Below, piece by piece: positions 8,506-16,429 of a DNA stretch of 36,396 nt. The DNA is from Novosphingobium sp. (GTDB taxonomy: Bacteria; Pseudomonadota; Alphaproteobacteria; Sphingomonadales; Sphingomonadaceae). Made by a program: the position numbers and the translations under genes. The notes under the pieces were generated by a model. That model did not search any database, was not told the DNA's origin, and worked only from the letters and a program-made list of their open reading frames with translations. The stretch's first letter is position 1. Each line of letters begins with the position of its first letter. The stretch spans positions 1 through 36,396 of the forward strand of contig JADYXV010000020.1 of assembly GCA_020853995.1 (NCBI GenBank). Direction: 5' to 3'.

Positions 8506-8515
8506 AGGAGGCTTT

Positions 8516-8818
8516 ATGACCAACGCCGCGCAGAACCGTGCATTGAAAAACTATCGGGACCGTCTGATCGAACGCGGCATGGCGCGGTTCGAAGTGATGG
8601 GGCTCGATATGGATCGGCAACTCATCCGCGCCTTGGCCCGTCAATTGGCCGAAAACGGCCCCGAAGCAGATAAACTGCGTTCTGTTGTCAGCCAGAGCAT
8701 CGGCGCACCTCCACCCAAACAGGGCGGCATCCTCGCCGCGCTACGCCGCTCGCCACTAGTTGGGGCCGATCTGGACACCACCCGGCCCATGACCGATGGG
8801 CGGACAGTTGAATTGTGA
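8516..8818 (+). CDS. Antitoxin of a VapBC-like (PIN-domain) toxin-antitoxin pair
   Basis: 100 aa, cytoplasmic. The first two thirds are predicted helical with many Arg residues (RALKNYRDRLIERGM), a plausible DNA-binding and dimerisation part. The C-terminal tail has the GGILAALRRSPLVGADLD type of motif that I associate with partners of PIN toxins and that would thread into the toxin active site. It overlaps the toxin start by 4 bp (GTGA), so the pair is translationally coupled. A strong AGGAGG precedes the ATG, as expected for an antitoxin made in excess. I do not recognise the N-terminal fold with certainty, so the call depends largely on the neighbouring toxin. Confidence 0.75.
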   Translation: MTNAAQNRALKNYRDRLIERGMARFEVMGLDMDRQLIRALARQLAENGPEADKLRSVVSQSIGAPPPKQGGILAALRRSPLVGADLDTTRPMTDGRTVEL

Positions 8819-9243
8819 GCCGCTTCCTGCTCGATACCAACATCATCAGCAATATCACAAAGCCCGTCCCTTCCGCATCATTGCTGACATGGATGGCCGC
8901 GCAAACCGATGACAGCCTGTTTATTACGGCGCTGACCGTGGCAGAGATATGGCGCGGCATTCTCGAAATGCCCGCAGGCAAACGCCAGCGTGAACTTGCA
9001 GACTGGTTTCAGAGCGCAGAAGGCCCGCAGCATCTGTTTGCAGGGCGCGTATTGGCGTTTGACGATAAGGCCGGATTGATATGGGCGCGGCTCATGGCTG
9101 AAGGCACAGCGCAAGGGCGTCCCCGTAGCGCGCTTGATATGGTCATCGCGGCTGTAGCTGAAGCCCACAGTTGCACGGTCGTGACCGACAACGAACGCGA
9201 TTTCGCGGGACTTGCATTCATCAACCCGCTGCGCACCGCCTGA
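8815..9243 (+). CDS. vapC: VapC-like PIN-domain ribonuclease toxin
   Basis: 142 aa, normal for VapC/FitB-type toxins, which are metal-dependent endoribonucleases that often cleave tRNA or rRNA. The acidic PIN residues are visible: D7 in FLLDTNIIS, E44 in LTVAEIWRG, D108 in SALDMVIAA and D125 or D129 in VTDNERDF. The start is GTG 8815, overlapping the antitoxin stop. The module sits between the catabolic operon and purD, in the same orientation as the former but with its own promoter. All catalytic positions are intact, so it is probably functional. Confidence 0.88.
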   Translation: MSRFLLDTNIISNITKPVPSASLLTWMAAQTDDSLFITALTVAEIWRGILEMPAGKRQRELADWFQSAEGPQHLFAGRVLAFDDKAGLIWARLMAEGTAQGRPRSALDMVIAAVAEAHSCTVVTDNERDFAGLAFINPLRTA

Positions 9244-9279
9244 GGGCGAGCACCGAGTGACCGCCCTGAACCGGTTACC

Positions 9280-10566
9280 TTATTCCCCGCCCTCTTCCCG
9301 CTCTATCTCGCGCCAGCCGATATCGCGGCGGCAGAAGCCTTGCGCGAAGTTTATTGCGTCAACAGCAGCATAGGCCAGATCGCGCGCCGCTTTCACGCTC
9401 GGCCCCTTGGCTGTCACGTTCAACACACGCCCGCCGCTGGCCGACAGAACGCCATCGCCCGAAAGCGTGGTGCCTGCGTGGAATACTTTGGCACCGCCTG
9501 CTTCGGCTGCGGGAATACCGTCAATCCGCCCGCCCTTTTTGGGCGTGCCGGGATAGCCTTCCGCCGCCATCACCACGGTCATCGCCACGTCGGATGAAAA
9601 GCGCGGGGGCTGGATCGCTGACAGCTTGTTATCAGCGCACGCCAGCAGCAGTTCCACCAGATCGCCTTCGAAGCGCATCATCAGCACCTGGCATTCAGGA
9701 TCGCCAAAGCGCGCGTTGTATTCGATCAGCTTCGGCCCTTCGCTGGTCAGCATAAGCCCTGCGTAAAGCACGCCCGAATAAGGATTGCCCTCGTCCGCCA
9801 TGGCCTTCACCGTTGGCGCGATGATCCGCGACAGCGTTTCTGCCTCCAGTTCGGGCGTCAGCACGCGCGCGGGGCTGTAAGCGCCCATGCCGCCGGTGTT
9901 GGGGCCGGTATCGCCATCGCCCACCCGCTTGTGGTCTTGCGCAGAGCCGAACGGCACGATGGTCGCCCCATCGGTCAGGGCAAAGAAGCTGGCTTCCTCG
10001 CCGGTCATGAACTCCTCGATCACCACTTCGGCACCGGCGGAACCGAATGCACCGTCGAACATGTCGTCCACCGCAGCCTCGGCTTCGGCCATCGTCATCG
10101 CCACCACAACGCCTTTGCCCGCGGCCAGACCATCAGCCTTGATCACCACCGGAGCGCCAAAGCGCGCCAAAGCAGCGCGCGCATCTTCCAGCGACTTTGC
10201 GCGGACATAGCCTGCGGTGGGGATCCCGGCGCGTTCGCACAAATCCTTGGTAAAGCCCTTTGATCCTTCCAGTTGCGCCGCCGCCTGACTTGGGCCGAAC
10301 ACTGAAAAGCCCGCCGCGCGCAGCGAATCCGAAAGGCCATCCACCAGCGGCGCTTCGGGGCCGACCACGATCAGGCCGATGTGATGCGTCTCGCAGAATG
10401 TCACCACGCTGGCGTGATCGGTCAGCTCCAGCGCCACCAATTGCGCATGTTCGGCAACGCCCGGATTGCCCGGCGCGGCATAGAGCTTGCCCAGCAGTGG
10501 CGATTGGGCCAGTTTCCAGCTAAGCGCATGTTCGCGCCCACCAGACCCGATCAGCAGGATATTCAT
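9280..10566 (-). CDS. purD: Phosphoribosylamine-glycine ligase (GAR synthetase)
   Basis: 428 aa, the standard size. It catalyses the ATP-dependent joining of phosphoribosylamine and glycine in de novo purine synthesis. The N-terminus MNILLIGSGGREHALSWKL is canonical, followed by GNPG, the ATP-grasp segment VVIKADGLAAGKGV and the C-terminal FGDPECQVLM. The frame is open further upstream to 10911, but that extension lies antisense to xseA and has no family similarity, so ATG 10566 is the start. GAAGGGA stands about 6 nt before it. The start codon overlaps that of the divergent xseA. It converges on vapC. Confidence 0.97.
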   Translation of the reverse strand: MNILLIGSGGREHALSWKLAQSPLLGKLYAAPGNPGVAEHAQLVALELTDHASVVTFCETHHIGLIVVGPEAPLVDGLSDSLRAAGFSVFGPSQAAAQLEGSKGFTKDLCERAGIPTAGYVRAKSLEDARAALARFGAPVVIKADGLAAGKGVVVAMTMAEAEAAVDDMFDGAFGSAGAEVVIEEFMTGEEASFFALTDGATIVPFGSAQDHKRVGDGDTGPNTGGMGAYSPARVLTPELEAETLSRIIAPTVKAMADEGNPYSGVLYAGLMLTSEGPKLIEYNARFGDPECQVLMMRFEGDLVELLLACADNKLSAIQPPRFSSDVAMTVVMAAEGYPGTPKKGGRIDGIPAAEAGGAKVFHAGTTLSGDGVLSASGGRVLNVTAKGPSVKAARDLAYAAVDAINFAQGFCRRDIGWREIEREEGGE

Positions 10567-10567
10567 G
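10564..10567. other. Overlapping divergent start codons of purD and xseA (CATG)
   Basis: The four bases CATG contain the purD start on the minus strand (10566-10564) and the xseA start on the plus strand (10565-10567). Each gene's ribosome-binding site and promoter must therefore lie inside the other gene's 5' coding sequence. A GAAGGGA motif for purD lies within the first xseA codons, and AGGA for xseA lies within the first purD codons. Confidence 0.8.
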
Positions 10568-12043
10568 GCATTCCCTTCCGCGCCCGATAGCGACGACGAC
10601 ATCAACGGCTCGGGCGGGCTCCTAGCGAGGGAATCGGCTGGCGACAACGCTCCGGCCCTTTCCATCTCCGAGATTTCGCAACTGCTCAAGCGCACGGTCG
10701 AGGATCGCTTCGGCTTTGTGCGCGTGCGCGGCGAGCTTTCTGGCGTGAAGCGCGCGGCTTCCGGCCACTTGTACCTCAGCCTCAAGGACGAAAACGCCAA
10801 GCTTGACGGCGTGATGTGGCGCGGCGGTGTACAGAAACTAAGCTTCCGCCCCGAAGACGGCGTCGAGGTCATCGCCACCGGCAAGCTGACGACATATCCC
10901 GGCCGCTCCAATTACCAGATCGTGATCGACCGCATGGAAATCGCGGGCGAAGGCGCGCTGCTGGCGCTGCTCGCCAAACTGAAGGCGCGGCTTGAAGGCG
11001 AAGGCCTGTTTGATCCCGCGCGCAAAAAGGCCCTGCCGTTCCTGCCGCGCGTGATCGGCGTGGTCACATCGCCCACCGGCGCGGTGATCCGCGACATTCT
11101 GCACCGCTTGTCAGACCGCTTCCCCACGCGCGTCATCGTCTGGCCGGTGCTGGTGCAGGGCCAGGGCGCGGGCGCACAAGTGGCAAACGCCGTGCGCGGC
11201 TTTTCCAACATGCCCGCAGATGGCCCGATCCCCCGCCCCGATCTGGTAATCGTAGCGCGCGGTGGCGGCTCCATCGAAGACTTGTGGGGCTTCAACGAGG
11301 AAGACGTCGTCCGCGCGGTGGCGGAATGCTCCATCCCGATCATCAGCGCCGTGGGCCATGAAACCGACACCACCTTGTGCGATTTCGCCGCCGATCTGCG
11401 CGCGCCCACGCCGACGGCGGCCGCCGAACTCGCCGTGCCGGTGCAGGCTGAACTGGCCGCCTTCGTCGCCGATCTCAACGCCCGCCAGCGCCGCGCGCTT
11501 GCCCGCCAGCTATCGCAGGCCAAAGAGCGGCTCGAAGCGCGCAGCCAGCGCCTGCCCCAGCCGCAAACCCTGCTGCAAGGACAGGCCCAGCGCGTTGACG
11601 ATCTGGCCGACCGCTTGCGCCGCGCATTGGTCCACCGCACCGAAATTGCCGGATCGCTGCTCGCCCGCCATGCCGGAGCCTTGCGCCCCGCGCTGCTCTC
11701 CGCACGGGTATCGCGTGAACGTGAACGCCTTGCCGCGCAACGCCTGCGCCCTGAAACGCTGCTCCAGCGGATCGATCATGCGCGCGGCAAGGTCGATGCG
11801 CTCGACCGTTTGCGCCGTTCGCTTGATCCCAAGGCCCCGCTGCAACGCGGTTACGTCCTCGTCACCGCGCCCGATGGCCATGTTGTGCGCAGCCGTGCCG
11901 ATGCGGCAACGCACCCGGCCCTGCGCATCGAATTTGCCGATGGTACGCTTGATGTGGCGACCGATCTAGCGAGCCTGCCGCCACGCCCTGCGCCAAAACC
12001 GCGTCCGGTTGCATCCCCGCCCGGTCAGCAGGAATTGTTCTGA
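10565..12043 (+). CDS. xseA: Exodeoxyribonuclease VII large subunit
   Basis: 492 aa. XseA with XseB forms a metal-independent exonuclease that trims single-stranded DNA. After a disordered, acidic 30-residue N-terminus comes the OB-fold (ALSISEISQLLKRTVEDRF, then FVRVRGELSGVKRAASGHLYLSLKD) and the catalytic domain with VVTSPTGAVIRDILHRL, ARGGGSIEDLW and SAVGHETDTTLCDFAADLRAPTPT split across neighbouring strands. The C-terminal half holds the long coiled-coil segment rich in Arg, Gln and Ala (about residues 295-430). No in-frame ATG or GTG exists between 10565 and the conserved domain, so ATG 10565 is the best start even though it overlaps purD. The small subunit xseB is not in the window. Confidence 0.95.
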   Translation: MAFPSAPDSDDDINGSGGLLARESAGDNAPALSISEISQLLKRTVEDRFGFVRVRGELSGVKRAASGHLYLSLKDENAKLDGVMWRGGVQKLSFRPEDGVEVIATGKLTTYPGRSNYQIVIDRMEIAGEGALLALLAKLKARLEGEGLFDPARKKALPFLPRVIGVVTSPTGAVIRDILHRLSDRFPTRVIVWPVLVQGQGAGAQVANAVRGFSNMPADGPIPRPDLVIVARGGGSIEDLWGFNEEDVVRAVAECSIPIISAVGHETDTTLCDFAADLRAPTPTAAAELAVPVQAELAAFVADLNARQRRALARQLSQAKERLEARSQRLPQPQTLLQGQAQRVDDLADRLRRALVHRTEIAGSLLARHAGALRPALLSARVSRERERLAAQRLRPETLLQRIDHARGKVDALDRLRRSLDPKAPLQRGYVLVTAPDGHVVRSRADAATHPALRIEFADGTLDVATDLASLPPRPAPKPRPVASPPGQQELF

Positions 12044-12069
12044 AGCCACAAAGCCGCTAGGTTACCCCC

Positions 12070-12273
12070 ATGTTGATGTCCCAGAATGACCGCCTTGCGC
12101 GGATGCACTATCTCCCCGGCAGTTTGCGCCAGCTTTCCGCAGGCGATCACGTGATCTGCGCCGTATCCGGCGTGAAAATCCCGCTCGATATGCTGCGCTA
12201 CTGGTGTGCCGCGCGCCAGGAAGCCTATGCCTCGTGCGAAATTTCAACGCGCCGCCACCTTGAAGGCCAATGA
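12070..12273 (+). CDS. DUF2093 family small protein
   Basis: 67 aa. The block ARMHYLPGSLRQLSAGDHVICAV with SGVKIPLDMLRYW is what I know as DUF2093, a short alphaproteobacterial family of unknown function usually encoded just downstream of xseA, as here (26 bp gap). There is one Cys in HVICAV, one in RYWCA and one near the end (YASCE), and a compact zinc-binding fold is possible but unproven. A second ATG two codons in is an alternative start. Its TGA overlaps the ATG of the M23 peptidase by 4 bp, so the two are probably coupled. Confidence 0.85.
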   Translation: MLMSQNDRLARMHYLPGSLRQLSAGDHVICAVSGVKIPLDMLRYWCAARQEAYASCEISTRRHLEGQ

Positions 12274-13124
12274 TCGGCAGGCGGGAATTTATTGCCGGCA
12301 GCAGTGCCACCCTTGCAACTTTGTCGCTTGGCAACAGTCCGCCGGTTCGCGTCGCAATCGATGCGGGCGGAAAATCGACGCAAGGCGGCTGGTTGCGGGG
12401 CAGGGTTTCGCCCGGCACCCGCAGCTTGATGCTGGATGACAAACCGGTCGCTTTTGCAGCCGACGGCAAGTTCGTGATCGCGTTTGATCGTGATGCCGGT
12501 CCGGCCGCGCAATTGGTGGCGATCCACACCAACGGCAGCAGCTTTGCCATGCAGCTGTCTATCAGCCCGCGCGCGTGGAAAATTGAACATATCAATGCTG
12601 CGCGCCGCCCCGGCGGCATCACGGACGAAAATTACGCCCGCCTGCGCAAGGCGGAACTCGCCCGCATATCCGCTGCGCGCAAAATCGAAACCGGCGCGCA
12701 GGGCTGGCGGCAAGACTTCATCCGCCCGGCACCCGGCCGCTTTTCGGGCCGGTTCGGATCGCAGCGCGTCTATCGCGGTCAACCCGGCGCTTATCATTCC
12801 GGCCTTGATATTGCAGGCGGTGCAAACACACCCTTTGTCGCGCCTGCCGATGGCGTGGTGATTCTGGCGGCAGACGCGCCCTTCAGCCTGGAAGGCAATC
12901 TGCTGATGATCGATCACGGCATGGGCCTGAACAGTGCCTTCCTGCACAGTTCGCAATTGCTGGTAAAAGAAGGCGACGCCGTGATTCGGGGGCAACAGAT
13001 CGGCCGGATCGGCAGCACGGGCCGTGCAACAGGGCCGCATCTTCATTGGTCGATGAAGTGGCGCGAAAACCGGATCGATCCCATCCTGATGCTTCCTGAT
13101 GTGGTTGCAACTGCAACCCGTTAA
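12270..13124 (+). CDS. M23 (LytM-type) metallopeptidase with Tat signal
   Basis: 284 aa. The N-terminus (GRREFIAGSSATLATLSLG) has a twin-arginine pair before a short hydrophobic stretch, indicating Tat export to the periplasm. The C-terminal LytM domain carries the zinc and catalytic motifs HxxxD (H176, D180 in YHSGLD) and HLH (H257, H259 in GPHLHWS). All four key residues are present, so it is likely an active peptidoglycan endopeptidase and not a degenerate activator. The central part (about 30-140) resembles the beta-rich N-terminal domain of such enzymes. It overlaps DUF2093 by 4 bp and ends the xseA transcription unit. Confidence 0.9.
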   Translation: MIGRREFIAGSSATLATLSLGNSPPVRVAIDAGGKSTQGGWLRGRVSPGTRSLMLDDKPVAFAADGKFVIAFDRDAGPAAQLVAIHTNGSSFAMQLSISPRAWKIEHINAARRPGGITDENYARLRKAELARISAARKIETGAQGWRQDFIRPAPGRFSGRFGSQRVYRGQPGAYHSGLDIAGGANTPFVAPADGVVILAADAPFSLEGNLLMIDHGMGLNSAFLHSSQLLVKEGDAVIRGQQIGRIGSTGRATGPHLHWSMKWRENRIDPILMLPDVVATATR

Positions 13125-13471
13125 AGCGGTGCAATAGCCCCTTGTTGCCCGAAAAGTGGTCTCTGTTGTAATTAATGACAAGTGAACCCTGGGTAAGTGT
13201 AATTTTTAGGCATCATACCCAAGCTCAGAAAACGCGGCCTTTCACGATTTCCCTAAAGGGCAGTGTTGCGGTTTTGCTACACACATTGCGGATTTATTTC
13301 TCAATTGTCATTCTTGTTTGTAACTAAGCGGCTAAATCCTCCAAACGGGGAAATCTTTTTTCGATTGCCCTGACGTTGAACCGTAATGCGGCAACACCTG
13401 GTGCGGTCGGAAAAGTGCTTGATGCCAATCTTCGGGGGCGCAGGCGGACAGGACAACAAGGGACTGACATT
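13125..13471 (+). promoter_or_regulatory. 347-bp AT-rich leader region upstream of the second TonB receptor
   Basis: No gene is supported here. The composition shifts to AT-rich relative to both neighbours, which fits a promoter and a long 5' leader. Several TTGT/ACAA half-sites occur around 13166-13184, and TTGT-type hexamers occur near 13305-13320, but I cannot pair -35 and -10 elements convincingly. The ORF frame extends back to a TTG at 13376, but those codons do not resemble a signal peptide, so I treat them as untranslated. Confidence 0.35.
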
Positions 13472-16351
13472 GTGAAGAATACAAACCCAATTATCCTTCG
13501 GGCAAGTACGGCATCACTCGCACTCGGCCTAGCACTGATCTCGGTGCCAGCGTTCGCGCAGGAAGCCGAAACAGAAACCGCTGATACTCAATCCATCGTG
13601 GTGACCGGCTCACGTATTTCGCGCCCTGATCTTGACAGCACAAGCCCGCTGAACGTCGTAAACTCGGCCGACATCGCTTTGCGTGCAGGTTCTGCAAACA
13701 TTGAAAATGTTTTGAACGACTTGCCACAAGTCACGGCCACGCAGACGGGCGCATCAAACAATCCTGGCGGCGGTGTTGCCACTGTAAATTTGCGCGGCCT
13801 TGGGTCGCAGCGCACTCTCGTTCTGGTTGATGGTCGCCGCTATATGTCTTACGATGTAAGCCAGACGGTAGATTTGAACACTATCCCATCCGGCTTGGTT
13901 GAACGCATTGATGTTGTAACCGGAGGACAGTCCGCCGTTTATGGTTCGGACGCAATCGCTGGCGCTGTGAACTTCGTCCTCAAGCGCGACTTTTCGGGCG
14001 TCGAACTGAATAGCAGCTACAACCTTACGGGTCGTGGCGATGGCGCGATCTTTGACGTCAACGGCATCGTTGGCGGCAACTTTGAAGACGGCCGCGGCAA
14101 TGCAACCATGTTTGTTGGTTATACCAAGCGCAAAGCTGTTTTCGCTGGTGCGCGAAACTTCTCAACCAACGTATTGAGCGACAACGGCGACGGCACGTTC
14201 AGCAGCGGCGGCGGTTCACCATCAGTCCCGCAAGGCAGCGTCAACCTGCCGGGTCTTGGCGTTGCGACCGGCCTCGGCGCCGACTGTGATCGCCAAGATT
14301 TCGCCGGTAATGTAAACTCGTGCTACATCGGAGCGACTGACGCTTATAACTTTGGACCGGTAAACTATCTGCAAGTGCCACAGGAGCGCTTCGTCGTTTC
14401 GGGCATGGCGCAGTATGAAATCAACGAAAACTTCACGCCATACGTTGAAGCCCAGTTCGTTAACAACCGCGTGTCAGCAGTTTTGGCCGCTACGCCGATC
14501 AGCAATGGTTCACCATTCCGTGACGGCACTGTAGGCAAAATCAACCTCTTCACCCAATCGCCATTCTTTACGCCAGCTTTCCGAGCAGCATTGGCAACGC
14601 TCGACACCGATGGCGACGGCCAAGTGCCAACGAACTTCAACTTCCGCACAACGCAGCTTGGCGGCCGTTTGAATGAAGATGACCGTAACGCTTACCGGTT
14701 TGTCACTGGTTTGAAGGGCGAGATCGGTAGTGGCTTCAGCTACGATGCATATTACATGTATGCCCGCACTAAGAACACGCAACGTCAGGGCGGTAACGTC
14801 GCAATTGACCGGTTCCTCGCTGCAACCACCAACACATTAGTCGGTGGCAAGCTGGTTTGCGCCGATGCCTCGGCACGCTCATCGGGTTGTGTTCCGGCAA
14901 ACATCTTCGGCGAAGGCAACCTTAGCCCGGAAGTCCTAGATTACCTCGGGATCACTGCAACCAACGTCGAAACTTATACCACCCAAGTGGCATCGGCATC
15001 GATTGTCAATTCCAATCTCTTTGATCTTGGTGCTGGCGGTGCAGGCATTGCTTTCGGCGCAGAATACCGCAAGGAAGAAGGCTCGGTTGCACCAGACACG
15101 TTCCTGGCTACCGGCAACGTCGCTGGCTTCAACCCAGGTCTACCAACTTCGGGTGGATACAGCGTCACCGAAGGCTTCGGTGAAGTCCGCATTCCCCTTA
15201 TCCGGGAAGGCTTCATCCATCGCCTCGATCTGAACGGCGCAGCACGCTATTCGAAGTACTCAAATGCGCCGGGCGATGTGTTCAGCTGGTCGGCCGGTGT
15301 TGAATTGGCACCAATCCCTGACATTACCCTGCGTGGCCAATACCAAAAGGCCGTTCGTGGACCTAGCGTCAACGAACTGTTCCTTGGCAATACTGTCAGC
15401 TTCAATGGCAATGGCGACCAATGCGGCACAGCAGCAGCGCTGTCGGGTCAAATCAACGCGATCTGTACTGCGCAGTTTAATGCAGCAGGCGCTCCGCTTT
15501 CCAACATCGGCAACCCTGCAATTCAGGATCCGTTGAACGTAAACCCGCTTTCGTTTATTGGCGGTAATGCGAACCTTCGCGAAGAAACAGCCAAGACGTT
15601 TACCGTCGGCGCTGTTTTTCAGCCTACGTTCCTGCAGGGCTTAACTGTCACAGCCGATTACTACAACATTGAGATCGACAACTACATCACGCCCGGAATT
15701 GGCCCAGATGCAATCGGCACATTGTGCTTCGGTCAGAACAACCAGACTTTCTGCGACGCGTTTGTGCGTAACTCAATCGGCGAAGTTGATTCGATCACTG
15801 ATGGCTATACCAACAGCGGTGGCCTGAAGACTTCGGGTGTTGACGTATCTGCCAACTACACGACATCACTTGGCATGATCGGTGAAAACGAGTCGCGTCT
15901 GGTTATCGGTTTTGACGGGACGCGTCTGATTACCAACGACTTTACCCCTGTTGTCGGTATTCCGTTGGAATATAATTGCGCTGGTGCATTTGGCGTAAAC
16001 TGCGGTGTCCCGACCCCGAAATGGCGTCATACGCTGCGGACCACGTTGCAGAGCGGCCCAACCACGGTCTCGTTGTTCTGGCGCTACCTGGGTTCGGCGA
16101 TTGATGACGATCCAGCGACTCTCTACGCTTCAGAACGCTTCGGTGCGGTCAATTACTTTGACGCAACGCTTGCATTCCAGGTGAACGAGCACTTCACCAT
16201 GCGCACTGGCGTCAGCAATGTGTTTGACAAAAAGCCGCTTTTGGCTGCTTCGACGCAGAATGGTGGCAATGGTGAACAGACCAACACCTTCCCCACATTC
16301 TACGATGCGCTTGGCCGCTCGCTGTTCGTCAGTGCAAAGGTCAACTTCTGA
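13472..16351 (+). CDS. TonB-dependent outer-membrane receptor
   Basis: 959 aa from GTG 13472, which follows AAGGGA at a 9-nt spacing and begins a clean signal peptide (KNTNPIILRASTASLALG, cleavage after AFA). Next come a TonB-box-like SIVVTGSRI, a plug domain (VNLRGLG, TLVLVDGRRY, RIDVVTGGQSAVYGSDAIAG) and a long barrel ending in the expected aromatic C-terminus (SLFVSAKVNF). It imports a ligand across the outer membrane using TonB-ExbBD energy. No catabolic genes are adjacent, so the ligand cannot be guessed. Codon use is slightly less GC-biased than in the flanking housekeeping genes. It ends 25 bp before a strong terminator. Confidence 0.93.
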   Translation: MKNTNPIILRASTASLALGLALISVPAFAQEAETETADTQSIVVTGSRISRPDLDSTSPLNVVNSADIALRAGSANIENVLNDLPQVTATQTGASNNPGGGVATVNLRGLGSQRTLVLVDGRRYMSYDVSQTVDLNTIPSGLVERIDVVTGGQSAVYGSDAIAGAVNFVLKRDFSGVELNSSYNLTGRGDGAIFDVNGIVGGNFEDGRGNATMFVGYTKRKAVFAGARNFSTNVLSDNGDGTFSSGGGSPSVPQGSVNLPGLGVATGLGADCDRQDFAGNVNSCYIGATDAYNFGPVNYLQVPQERFVVSGMAQYEINENFTPYVEAQFVNNRVSAVLAATPISNGSPFRDGTVGKINLFTQSPFFTPAFRAALATLDTDGDGQVPTNFNFRTTQLGGRLNEDDRNAYRFVTGLKGEIGSGFSYDAYYMYARTKNTQRQGGNVAIDRFLAATTNTLVGGKLVCADASARSSGCVPANIFGEGNLSPEVLDYLGITATNVETYTTQVASASIVNSNLFDLGAGGAGIAFGAEYRKEEGSVAPDTFLATGNVAGFNPGLPTSGGYSVTEGFGEVRIPLIREGFIHRLDLNGAARYSKYSNAPGDVFSWSAGVELAPIPDITLRGQYQKAVRGPSVNELFLGNTVSFNGNGDQCGTAAALSGQINAICTAQFNAAGAPLSNIGNPAIQDPLNVNPLSFIGGNANLREETAKTFTVGAVFQPTFLQGLTVTADYYNIEIDNYITPGIGPDAIGTLCFGQNNQTFCDAFVRNSIGEVDSITDGYTNSGGLKTSGVDVSANYTTSLGMIGENESRLVIGFDGTRLITNDFTPVVGIPLEYNCAGAFGVNCGVPTPKWRHTLRTTLQSGPTTVSLFWRYLGSAIDDDPATLYASERFGAVNYFDATLAFQVNEHFTMRTGVSNVFDKKPLLAASTQNGGNGEQTNTFPTFYDALGRSLFVSAKVNF

Positions 16352-16376
16352 TCTGAGTCTCTGAGAAACAAAAATC

Positions 16377-16408
16377 GGGGCGGCTCCTGCGGGAGCCGCC
16401 CCTTTTTT
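16377..16408. terminator. Bidirectional rho-independent terminator
   Basis: GGGGCGGCTCC (16377-16387) pairs perfectly with GGAGCCGCCCC (16392-16402), with a 4-nt loop and six T on the plus strand. On the minus strand the same hairpin is followed by GATTTTTGTTT, so it can stop both the TonB receptor transcript and the convergent membrane-protein operon. Confidence 0.92.
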
Positions 16409-16429
16409 GTTCCGAGAAACGCCGCGACT

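Noticed and set aside
10567..10911. N-terminal extension of purD to 10911
   Set aside because: Antisense to xseA and without similarity to GAR synthetases; the canonical start is ATG 10566.
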